Positions 55,971 to 62,858 of a DNA stretch of 64,000 nt are shown piece after piece. Both the position numbers and the translations under genes were made by a program. Numbering within the stretch: the first letter of the stretch is position 1; each line of letters begins with the position of its first letter. The DNA is taken from NCBI GenBank assembly GCA_024919175.1, contig CP103804.1:2046001-2110000 (forward strand), written 5' to 3'. The notes under the pieces are model-generated. The model did no database searches, was not told the origin of the DNA, and saw only the letters and a list, made by a program, of their open reading frames with translations. This DNA comes from Clostridioides difficile. Lineage in GTDB: Bacteria; Bacillota; Clostridia; Peptostreptococcales; Peptostreptococcaceae.

Positions 55971-56100
55971 TAGCAACTTTTATTTACATTATAGCAACTT
56001 TTTTTGTTATTACAATCTATATTGCTAAAAAAGCAACAAAAATATTGACTTTTAACATTTTTGTTGCTATTATATAAACAAGAACTTGCTTATATAGCAA
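55971..56100. promoter_or_regulatory. Immunity operator array and cro-side promoter
   Basis: Two 15-bp palindromes TTGCT-N5-AGCAA occur at 56022-56036 and 56086-56100. Half sites occur as TAGCAAC at 55971 and 55992 (21 bases apart) and as GTTGCTA at 56063. A promoter for the cro-like gene has TTGACT (56045-56050), a 17-base spacer and TATTAT (56068-56073). The half site overlaps the spacer and the second palindrome lies just after the start point. This is a typical cI/cro switch. Confidence 0.82.
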
Positions 56101-56121
56101 AGAAAGTTAGAGGGTGAGTAA

Positions 56122-56337
56122 ATGTATATTAATAGATTAAAAGGGTTAATGAAAGAAAATCAACATACACAAAAATTTGTTGCAGATTTATTAGGACTTA
56201 GTCTGTTTGGATTTAGGTTAAAGCTTAATGGTAAAAATGAATTTAAGGCTAATGAAATAAAAAAAATGTCTGAGCTGTATGAAGTATCAACAGACTATTT
56301 TTTTTCAGAAACAGTTGCCAAAATGGCAATAAAATGA
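56122..56337 (+). CDS. Cro-like XRE regulator
   Basis: A 71-residue single HTH_XRE protein (MKENQHTQKFVADLLGLSLF, then MSELYEVSTDYFF). It is divergent from the repressor and begins after GAGGGTGAG. It is the probable antirepressor that starts the lytic programme by occupying the same operators. Confidence 0.85.
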   Translation: MYINRLKGLMKENQHTQKFVADLLGLSLFGFRLKLNGKNEFKANEIKKMSELYEVSTDYFFSETVAKMAIK

Positions 56338-56389
56338 TTAGCTTTTAAATTTAAAGAGTAAAAATCCTTTTAGAATAAATATTTCATGA

Positions 56390-56536
56390 AATGAATTTAA
56401 ACTAGAGTTAAGATTTGCAACATCTTATAGAAGAAGATAAACAGTATCAAGGTAAGGATCTACTCATTCAGAAACAATAGATATAACTAAAAATGATGAT
56501 ATATCTGATGTGAAGATAACAATTAAATGGGCATAA
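56390..56536 (+). pseudogene. Decayed gene fragment in the early prophage region
   Basis: One frame reads NEFKLELRFATSYRRR, stop, TVSR, stop, then GSTHSETIDITKNDDISDVK and ITIKWA before a final stop, across 49 codons. The composition looks protein-like on both sides of the two stops, so this is more likely a degraded gene than chance. The ~320-base gap between the cro-like gene and the next gene holds nothing else that I recognise. Confidence 0.3.
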
Positions 56537-56658
56537 AAAGAAAGATTATTCTTATATAATCTGCTTAAAACAAATAATAGTCAATAAGAATTAATTTTAG
56601 GTTAATATTTTGGAAATTAAATACAGAATATTTTGATAATAATGAGGTGAATTAAATA

Positions 56659-57036
56659 ATGGAGAACTCAAATAAAATAGTTAAAAGATTGAGTGATAGT
56701 CTAAGAGATTTAATAGAAATAGAGATAAATAAACAAGAAATTGATAAATTTAAGAATCAAACTATTGAACAAAAAGTGAATGTATTAGAACCAAAAGATA
56801 TAGTTGTCTTGATAAAAAGAGGGTATCCCAATTATTTGATAACAATAGACGAAGCAAGGGGAATTTTAAAATTAGATACAACTTTTATGCGTAGGCTAGT
56901 AAATGCAGGTTTGATAAAATCACTAGTTAGAGGAGATGGTAGAAAAATTTCAAGATACGAGGTTGATGATTTTATTGAGAGAAGTCAAGGTAAAAATTTA
57001 GACAAGCTTTTAGAGAAAGTAGAGAAAGGAGGATAA
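56659..57036 (+). CDS. Excisionase-type helix-turn-helix protein
   Basis: The 125-residue protein has a helical N-terminal half and, from residue ~60, an HTH_17-like DNA-binding domain (ITIDEARGILKLDTTFMRRL, followed by ISRYEVDDFIERS). It may be an excisionase-like or early regulatory protein. It is the first gene of the rightward early operon, with a GAGGTGA site before the ATG. Confidence 0.7.
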   Translation: MENSNKIVKRLSDSLRDLIEIEINKQEIDKFKNQTIEQKVNVLEPKDIVVLIKRGYPNYLITIDEARGILKLDTTFMRRLVNAGLIKSLVRGDGRKISRYEVDDFIERSQGKNLDKLLEKVEKGG

Positions 57037-57038
57037 AA

Positions 57039-57197
57039 TTGTTGAGTCTTGATTTAAATAAGAAGAATATAATGATACTGAAAAGAGACAATAAGGTTTT
57101 AGCATATATAGTATTCAAGGATATTAAAACTGGTAAAAAAATATCAGTTGGAATATTAAACAAAAAAAGTGTTGGTCAAAGTAACCAACACAAGTAA
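57039..57197 (+). CDS. Small phage protein, 52 residues
   Basis: A TTG start (57039) with AAAGGAGG just upstream opens a lysine-rich peptide with segments MILKRDNKVLAYIVFKDI and KISVGILNKKSVGQSN. It follows its neighbour by two bases and precedes the YqaJ gene by 29 bases, so it is likely a real operon member. Function unknown. Confidence 0.6.
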   Translation: MLSLDLNKKNIMILKRDNKVLAYIVFKDIKTGKKISVGILNKKSVGQSNQHK

Positions 57198-57226
57198 AAT
57201 TCAATTACTTAGGAGGATACCATAAA

Positions 57227-58189
57227 ATGAATAAAAATTCAAGTCGTAGAAGGTATTTAGATGCTTTTGTAGTAACTGATACTAAAAATATAGATAAAGT
57301 TGATTGGCTTAAAAATAGACAATTAGGAATAGGAGGAAGTGATGCATCAGCAGTAGCAGGGTTAAATCCTTGGAAAACTTATGTTCAAGTATATATAGAA
57401 AAGAAAGAAGAAATACCAATAGAAACTAAAAGTTTCAGAATGAAATTAGGTAATAGATTAGAGGGATTAGTTGCAGAATTTTTTACAAAAGAAACTGGTC
57501 TTAAGGTCCGTAATGTAAATGGAATATTGAAAAATAAAAAATATCCTTTTGCAATAGCTAATATAGATAGAGCAATAGTTGGAGAAAAAGCTTTTCTGGA
57601 ATGTAAGACAACTAATAGTTTTTCTATAAAAGAATGGGAAAATGGAGTTCCGCTTCATTATGAAATACAGTGTTTACATTATATGGCTGTCACAGGAGCT
57701 ACACATTGTTATATAGCTGCACTTCTTGGAAACGAAAAATTTGTATGGCACAAGATAAATAGAGATGAAGAAGTAATTGAAAATCTAATGAAAATAGAGA
57801 ATGAATTTTGGGAAGAGAATGTGTTAAAAGACATATTACCAATTCCTGATGGTTCAGATGCTTATAGCGAATTTCTAAAAACAAGATACAAAAACTCAGT
57901 AAAAGAGAAAGTAGAACTAAATCTATTTGAAGATGGTATTTCGAAGTTAAAAAGATATGATGAAATAGTTTCACAAATGAAAGAACTAAAAGGAGAGAAA
58001 CAACTAATAGAACAAGAAATACAAAGCGAAATGAGAGAGTTTGAGTTAGCTACATTAGATGAAAGAATAATAACTTGGAAAGGAGCTACCAAAAGGTCCA
58101 TTGATACCAAAAAGCTTAGAGAAGAAATGCCTGATATAGCAGAGAAATATACAAATATAAGTTCATACAGAACATTCAAAATAAAATAG
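57227..58189 (+). CDS. YqaJ-family phage exonuclease
   Basis: The 320-residue nuclease matches the YqaJ/lambda-exonuclease-like family: IGGSDASAVAGLNPWKT, RLEGLVAEFF, ANIDRAIV and the catalytic LECKTT (Asp...Glu-x-Lys). The C-terminal ~100 residues are helical. It resects DNA ends for the RecT annealase encoded next (13 bases after), forming a phage two-component recombination system. A GGAGGAT site precedes the ATG. Confidence 0.9.
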   Translation: MNKNSSRRRYLDAFVVTDTKNIDKVDWLKNRQLGIGGSDASAVAGLNPWKTYVQVYIEKKEEIPIETKSFRMKLGNRLEGLVAEFFTKETGLKVRNVNGILKNKKYPFAIANIDRAIVGEKAFLECKTTNSFSIKEWENGVPLHYEIQCLHYMAVTGATHCYIAALLGNEKFVWHKINRDEEVIENLMKIENEFWEENVLKDILPIPDGSDAYSEFLKTRYKNSVKEKVELNLFEDGISKLKRYDEIVSQMKELKGEKQLIEQEIQSEMREFELATLDERIITWKGATKRSIDTKKLREEMPDIAEKYTNISSYRTFKIK

Positions 58190-58201
58190 GGGGTAATATA
58201 T

Positions 58202-59047
58202 ATGGCTAGCGAAAAAGCAAAAGGAGCATTAGAAAAGAAAGTTTCAGGAATAAGTACAGTTAAAGTAAGTCCAAGCAAAGGTATGGAACAACTTATGAAT
58301 AAAATGGCAAGCCAGATAAAAAAAGCTTTACCTAGTATGGTTTCAAGTGATAGGTTTCAAAGAGTTGCCCTAACAGCTTTTAGTAACAATCCAAGGTTAC
58401 AATCATGTGAACCTATGAGTTTTATAGCAGCAATGATGGAATCAGCTCAATTAGGACTTGAGCCTAACACACCTTTAGGTCAAGCGTATTTAATACCATA
58501 TGGCAAGAAGGTACAATTCCAAATTGGGTATAAAGGTCTTTTAGAATTAGCACAAAGAAGTGGAAAGATAAAGACTATATATGCTCATAAAATAAGAGAA
58601 AACGACAAGTTTGAGATTAAATATGGACTTAATCAAGACTTAGTTCATGAACCTAAGTTAAATGGTGATAGAGGGGAAATAATTGGATATTATGCAGTAT
58701 ATCATTTAGATACAGGAGGTTATAGTTTCTCTTTTATGACTAAAGAGGAGATTATAGAGTTTGCAAAGAGTAAAAGTAAAAGTTATAGTAGTGGACCATG
58801 GCAAAACGATTTTGATTCAATGGCTAAAAAGACAGTTATAAAACAGTTATTAAAATATGCACCACTTAGTATAGAATTACAAAAAGCTATAGTGGGTGAT
58901 GAAACAATAAAAACTGAAATAGACGAAGATATGAGCATGGTTTTAGATGAAAGTGAAAGTTTAGAAGTTGATTTTGAAGTAAAAGAGGATGAAAAAGAAG
59001 ATACAGATTGTCAAATAAGTATGGAGGAAGATGTAAATGCTGATTAA
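58202..59047 (+). CDS. recT: RecT-family single-strand annealing protein
   Basis: The 281-residue protein has the RecT core (~40-215): ALTAFSNNPRLQSCEPMSFI, GLEPNTPLGQAYLIPYGKK and FQIGYKGLLELAQRSGK. An acidic C-terminal tail (~225-281) may contact SSB or the nuclease. It works with the preceding YqaJ nuclease. It starts with ATG right after GGGGGTAATAT. Confidence 0.94.
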   Translation: MASEKAKGALEKKVSGISTVKVSPSKGMEQLMNKMASQIKKALPSMVSSDRFQRVALTAFSNNPRLQSCEPMSFIAAMMESAQLGLEPNTPLGQAYLIPYGKKVQFQIGYKGLLELAQRSGKIKTIYAHKIRENDKFEIKYGLNQDLVHEPKLNGDRGEIIGYYAVYHLDTGGYSFSFMTKEEIIEFAKSKSKSYSSGPWQNDFDSMAKKTVIKQLLKYAPLSIELQKAIVGDETIKTEIDEDMSMVLDESESLEVDFEVKEDEKEDTDCQISMEEDVNAD

Positions 59048-59061
59048 GTAGGTGAGCTATA

Positions 59062-59958
59062 TTGGATAAAGATAAGTTAATTATAGAAAAGTTAAACATA
59101 TTAAGTGGTGGGTATGGACTTATGCCAAGAACTGTAGCAAGAGATAGATGGTTAACTGTTGGTGCTAGAATGCTGTATTCATATTTAACTAGTTTTGCAG
59201 GTACAAATGGAATTTGTTTTCCAGCTAGAGATTTAATTTGTTATGAATTAAATATATCAAAAGATACATTTACAAAATATAAAAGAGAATTAGAACTTAG
59301 TGGATATATAAGGATTCATAAAAAGAAATCTAAACAAGGTAAGATGCAAAATAATATATATGAAATTGTATTTGATAGAACTTATATAGATGAATGTATA
59401 TCTAAAAGAGGATTAAAAGAAGATAAAAAAAAGAAAAAGCAATGTCATAAAAATGTAGACATGGAACCATGTCCTACTTTTCTGGATACGAATCAGCCGG
59501 ACATGAAAAATATGGACACTAATATTAATAGTATTAATATTAATAGTTCTAATAGTATGTATATAGAAAAACCTGTGTATGATTCTTTAAAAGAATTTAA
59601 GAAGCTGTATGAAGAAAATATAGGAGTCCTATATCCAGTTACAAATGAATGGTTATTAGAAATATCTAATGAAGTAGAAATAAGAGTGTTTAAAAGAGCT
59701 ATAGAAATATGTGCTGAAAGAACGAATATGAATTTATCATATTTAAAAGGAATACTAAAAAAATGGAAGGATGCAAATATAACTACATACGAACAATTAG
59801 AATTATATAGATTTAAAGATGAAAATAAGAAGTCAATAAAAGTTAATAGTAAATCAAATAAAAATAAGTTTGCCAATTTTGAACAGACATTTACTCAATA
59901 TAGTAATAAGGAATTAGATGAAATTATAAAAAAAAGTCAAAAGGCTAAATTTAAATAA
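59062..59958 (+). CDS. Phage replication protein with winged helix and DnaD-like domain
   Basis: The 298-residue protein starts with TTG after TAGGTGAG. Residues ~20-120 form a replication-initiator-like winged helix (TVGARMLYSYLTSFAG, FPARDLICYELNISKDTF). After a lysine- and asparagine-rich linker with an imperfect NINS repeat (~150-160), residues ~175-250 form a DnaD/phage_rep-like helical domain (SYLKGILKKWKDANITTYEQ). It probably loads the host helicase at a phage origin. Confidence 0.75.
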   Translation: MDKDKLIIEKLNILSGGYGLMPRTVARDRWLTVGARMLYSYLTSFAGTNGICFPARDLICYELNISKDTFTKYKRELELSGYIRIHKKKSKQGKMQNNIYEIVFDRTYIDECISKRGLKEDKKKKKQCHKNVDMEPCPTFLDTNQPDMKNMDTNINSININSSNSMYIEKPVYDSLKEFKKLYEENIGVLYPVTNEWLLEISNEVEIRVFKRAIEICAERTNMNLSYLKGILKKWKDANITTYEQLELYRFKDENKKSIKVNSKSNKNKFANFEQTFTQYSNKELDEIIKKSQKAKFK

Positions 59959-59977
59959 TATTAGGAGGGTATAAAAA

Positions 59978-60397
59978 ATGAATCAAGTTGTATTAGTTGG
60001 GAGATTAACTAGAGATCCAGAACTAAAATATATACCAGGAACAGGTACAGCAATATCATCATTTACAATAGCTGTAGATAGAAACTATGTAAATAGAGAT
60101 GGAAAGAGAGAAACTGATTTTATACCAATTGAAGTAATAGGCAAATCAGCTGAATATTGTGCAAACTATATAACTAAAGGGAAACTGGTGGCATTACAAG
60201 GGAACATAAGAGTTGATAATTATCAGACTCAGTCATGTGAAAAAAGAACTTTTACAAAAGTTAGTACTAAGGAAGTACAGGCATTAGAAAGAAAAAATAA
60301 ATTAGATAGCTTATATCAAGAGAATATACAAGCTGGAGCAATAGGATTAGATTATCAAGAATTTGAAATTATAGATAATGATGAATTACCATTTTAA
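59978..60397 (+). CDS. ssb: Phage single-stranded DNA-binding protein
   Basis: A 139-residue OB-fold SSB (MNQVVLVGRLTRDPELKY, DFIPIEVIGKSAEYCANYI). The short linker ends in the acidic tip DNDELPF used for partner binding. It lies between the replication protein and small genes. It serves replication and RecT recombination. A TAGGAGGG site fits the ATG. Confidence 0.95.
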   Translation: MNQVVLVGRLTRDPELKYIPGTGTAISSFTIAVDRNYVNRDGKRETDFIPIEVIGKSAEYCANYITKGKLVALQGNIRVDNYQTQSCEKRTFTKVSTKEVQALERKNKLDSLYQENIQAGAIGLDYQEFEIIDNDELPF

Positions 60398-60422
60398 AAA
60401 GTTTAAGTATGGGGTGAAATAA

Positions 60423-60785
60423 ATGTTTAAGGTAGAAAGATATTTTAGTGGTTCGGTAAGAGATAATCTTATTGAAGATGATCTTACATGTAGAAACTAC
60501 TTAGCATTGTATTGTTGTTTGTTTGGAATTATAAGAAATGGGAAAAAGGTCTATCCAAGACCAGAAAGAATGCTGTCTGAATTTGGAGTGAAAAAGGAAC
60601 GAAAAATAAAAAAAGATGCACCAGTAAGAATAAAAAATGTTAATACAAAAGAAGTAATGGAATTTGAATCTATAGATAGTGCAGCCTGTTTTTTAAGGTT
60701 AAAATATCAAGCCGTTTATCAAGCAATTAAAAAGAAAAGTAAAACAAGAAATGGTTGGAAAGTTGAATATATTGAGGAGGGATAA
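60423..60785 (+). CDS. Small phage protein with a NUMOD1-like module
   Basis: The 120-residue product has a basic middle and a C-terminal module VRIKNVNTKEVMEFESI followed by AACFLRLKYQAVYQAIKKK and NGWKVEYI. This resembles NUMOD1 DNA-binding modules and the two in the host protein at 15.8 kb. No nuclease domain is seen. Its stop overlaps the next start by one base. Confidence 0.6.
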   Translation: MFKVERYFSGSVRDNLIEDDLTCRNYLALYCCLFGIIRNGKKVYPRPERMLSEFGVKKERKIKKDAPVRIKNVNTKEVMEFESIDSAACFLRLKYQAVYQAIKKKSKTRNGWKVEYIEEG

Positions 60786-60919
60786 TGGAAATTTCAAGAA
60801 CAGAGTATACAATTAAAAGAGCAAAAGAATTATATGATAATGGAGAAGATATATTTATTGCAATAGATAAAGCCAGAGGTGAATATGAGGATATGCTGAA
60901 AAATGAATATTTTAATTAG
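60785..60919 (+). CDS. Small phage protein, 44 residues
   Basis: ATG overlaps the last base of the preceding stop codon (TAATG), with GAGGAGG just upstream. The acidic helical peptide is MEISRTEYTIKRAKELYDNG and onward. The coupling argues for a real gene. Function unknown. Confidence 0.6.
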   Translation: MEISRTEYTIKRAKELYDNGEDIFIAIDKARGEYEDMLKNEYFN

Positions 60920-61007
60920 TTTTATAATTATAATAATTACTTTTATTATTGACAGAGTGTATGAGTATATATTAAAACTTAAAAAATTGTCAAAATTGCA
61001 ACAATAA
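60903..61007 (+). CDS. Tiny membrane protein, 34 residues
   Basis: Overlapping the previous gene by 17 bases, ATG 60903 opens one hydrophobic helix (ILISFIIIIITFIIDRV) and a lysine-rich cytosolic tail. No clear SD precedes it beyond translational coupling. Plausible but unproven. Confidence 0.45.
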   Translation: MNILISFIIIIITFIIDRVYEYILKLKKLSKLQQ

Positions 61008-61038
61008 GTGTTGCGAAAAATGAGAAAGAAGTGATTTT

Positions 61039-61155
61039 ATGAATAAGAGGATAATTTGTAATTGGTGTGGTAAATTATTTTATATTCCAAAAGAGTCTAA
61101 AAAGATTTACTGTTGCAAAAAATGTGAGAGGAAATCTAATAAAACAAATAAATGA
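61039..61155 (+). CDS. Tiny zinc-ribbon-like phage protein, 38 residues
   Basis: It has CNWC and later CCKKC, spaced like a zinc finger, with a basic tail. GAAGTGAT lies a few bases before the ATG. It is of the type often found in phage early regions. Function unknown. Confidence 0.55.
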   Translation: MNKRIICNWCGKLFYIPKESKKIYCCKKCERKSNKTNK

Positions 61156-61432
61156 CATCAAAATTAATTTTAAATTAATAAAATTACAGTAAACAACAAT
61201 AAGTCAAAAGATAATTTTTAAAATAAAATGGTGAGGTCATCTATATAGATATGAAAGATAAAGTACATCACAATATAAATTAAGAAAAGAACTTTTGACT
61301 ATAAATATCAAGATGAAATGATTAGATGAGTTGATAAAAGTAAAAAGTATAGAATAGATAGTTAGATATAATATTAGAAATTTAATAAAAAGAAAACAAG
61401 AAGGTGGAGTTTAATTAAATAGGGGTGATGTT
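61156..61432. other. Gene-free stretch before the late regulator
   Basis: About 280 bases with only short frames broken by many stops. The base use looks like decayed coding DNA, but I cannot identify it. GGGGTGATGTT just before 61433 is the ribosome site of the next gene. Confidence 0.4.
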
Positions 61433-61933
61433 ATGACAAGTAAAATTAAAAAGGAATTTTTTATAGCAACTAAGAAACATCTTGAGAACTATAAACAACT
61501 ACATACAAACATAGAGAGTTTAAAAATTCAAATAAAATATCTTAGAGAGTATCATTTAGGTGATTTTATGCAAGGTTTGAGCTATGATAGAATTCCTATA
61601 AGTAAGACAAATTCTGTAAGAAATCAAGTTGAAATTAAGTTGATTGATCTTGAAGAAAAGATAATGGAAAAACAGATTGAATTATATGAGATGGAAGCAC
61701 TAGAGCATACAATAGATTCAGCTATAAATAACTTAAAGCCAATACATAAACAAATTATAAAATATAGGTACATTGAAGGTTTAGAATGGAATTTAGTAGT
61801 TGATAAAGTGTACTTAGAGGAGAGACAATTAAGAGAAAGAGCTAACCAAGCTATTAGTTCAATATCAATAGCTTTGTTTGGCAAGAAAGCACTAATAGAA
61901 CAAGAACCATTATTCAATATGTTAGATTTATAG
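61433..61933 (+). CDS. ArpU/RinA-like phage late transcription regulator
   Basis: The 166-residue protein has a helical N-terminal part with likely coiled coil (~20-100). Its C-terminal region-4-like HTH is LKPIHKQIIKYRYIEGLEWN followed by VDKVYLEERQLRERANQA, as in ArpU/RinA/DUF1492 late activators. It is the last early gene, immediately before the noncoding late promoter region and terminase, the usual place for this regulator. Confidence 0.75.
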   Translation: MTSKIKKEFFIATKKHLENYKQLHTNIESLKIQIKYLREYHLGDFMQGLSYDRIPISKTNSVRNQVEIKLIDLEEKIMEKQIELYEMEALEHTIDSAINNLKPIHKQIIKYRYIEGLEWNLVVDKVYLEERQLRERANQAISSISIALFGKKALIEQEPLFNMLDL

Positions 61934-62021
61934 GCAGCTAATAGCTATCTATTTTTTATGAAAATAAATGCACAAATTGGATACTATGTAATAAAAAACT
62001 AAATTAAATTCCAGATTTTTT

Positions 62022-62064
62022 TGCCGATTTTCTGCCGATTTCCTAATTTAAAATATGAGATAAT
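62022..62064 (+). promoter_or_regulatory. Candidate late promoter with activator repeat
   Basis: TGCCGATTT occurs twice, at 62022-62030 and 62033-62041, one helical turn (11 bases) apart, in otherwise very AT-rich DNA. A -10-like GATAAT follows at 62059-62064, 17 bases after the second copy. The second repeat therefore occupies the -35 position, as expected for an activator-dependent promoter. The neighbouring ArpU-like protein is the obvious candidate. Confidence 0.5.
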
Positions 62065-62423
62065 AGTACTATGGAAATGAATATTTTTATCGCAAAAAAT
62101 AAATATGTACCAGATTAATAAATTTACTTAGTTTACATCAACAGATTAGGAATGCATGTGTATGTTGTAAATTTAATTTTTACTATGTCCAAGGTCTTTA
62201 ATATACTCTATTTAGATATATTGAACTAAAATAAAGTTTAATATAAATATATAAAAGAGTTGATCTTGATAGCAGCATTAAAACTGTAAGAATTGGTGTA
62301 TAAATTCTAAGTTTGATTACTAGAACTTGCTCCTTTAATATAATAGAGATTTACTAAAATAAGACTTTAGATTAAATTTAAAGCCTTATTTTTTATTTAT
62401 AAAATAAATAAAGAGGTGGTGGT
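62065..62423 (+). promoter_or_regulatory. Leader of the late operon ending in an intrinsic terminator
   Basis: About 340 bases without a convincing gene. Near the end, AAAATAAG-A-CTTTA (62356-62369) pairs with TAAAG-CCTTATTTTT (62379-62393), followed by T-rich DNA, just before the terS ribosome site. A short frame MEMNIFIAKNKYVPD begins at 62071. The terminator implies a short RNA, or antitermination, for expression of the packaging genes. Confidence 0.5.
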
Positions 62424-62858
62424 ATGGTAAATTTGACTGAAAAACAAAAAAGGTTTTGTGATTATTATATTGAAGTTGGTAATGCCACAGAAGCGTATAA
62501 AAAAGCATATAAAAGTATTAATCAAAGAACGGCAGAAAGTAATGGAAGTAGACTGCTGAGTAATACTAAGGTTAAAAACTACATTGAAGAAAGATTAAAG
62601 CAGCTTGAGTCAAATAGAATAGCTGACGCTAAAGAAGTTATGGAGTATTTAACTAAAATAGTAAGAAATGAAGCAAAAGAAGAAGTGGTTATAGTTTCTG
62701 AGAATGGTGTTGAAAGAGTTAAAAAGGATGTAAATATAAGAGATAGAAATAAGGCTGCTGAATTATTAGGGAAGAGATATAGACTATTTACAGATAAAGT
62801 AGAAGTTGAAGGCAATATTCCTATAGTCATAGTTGGAGATGATGAAATTGCAGATTAA
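62424..62858 (+). CDS. terS: Terminase small subunit
   Basis: A 144-residue Terminase_2-family DNA-recognition subunit: LTEKQKRFCDYYIEVGNATEAYKKA, NGSRLLSNTKVKNYIEERL, and a C-terminal segment with NIRDRNKAAELLGKRYRLF. It selects phage DNA for packaging. GAGGTGGTGG precedes the ATG. Its end overlaps the large subunit start. Confidence 0.93.
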   Translation: MVNLTEKQKRFCDYYIEVGNATEAYKKAYKSINQRTAESNGSRLLSNTKVKNYIEERLKQLESNRIADAKEVMEYLTKIVRNEAKEEVVIVSENGVERVKKDVNIRDRNKAAELLGKRYRLFTDKVEVEGNIPIVIVGDDEIAD

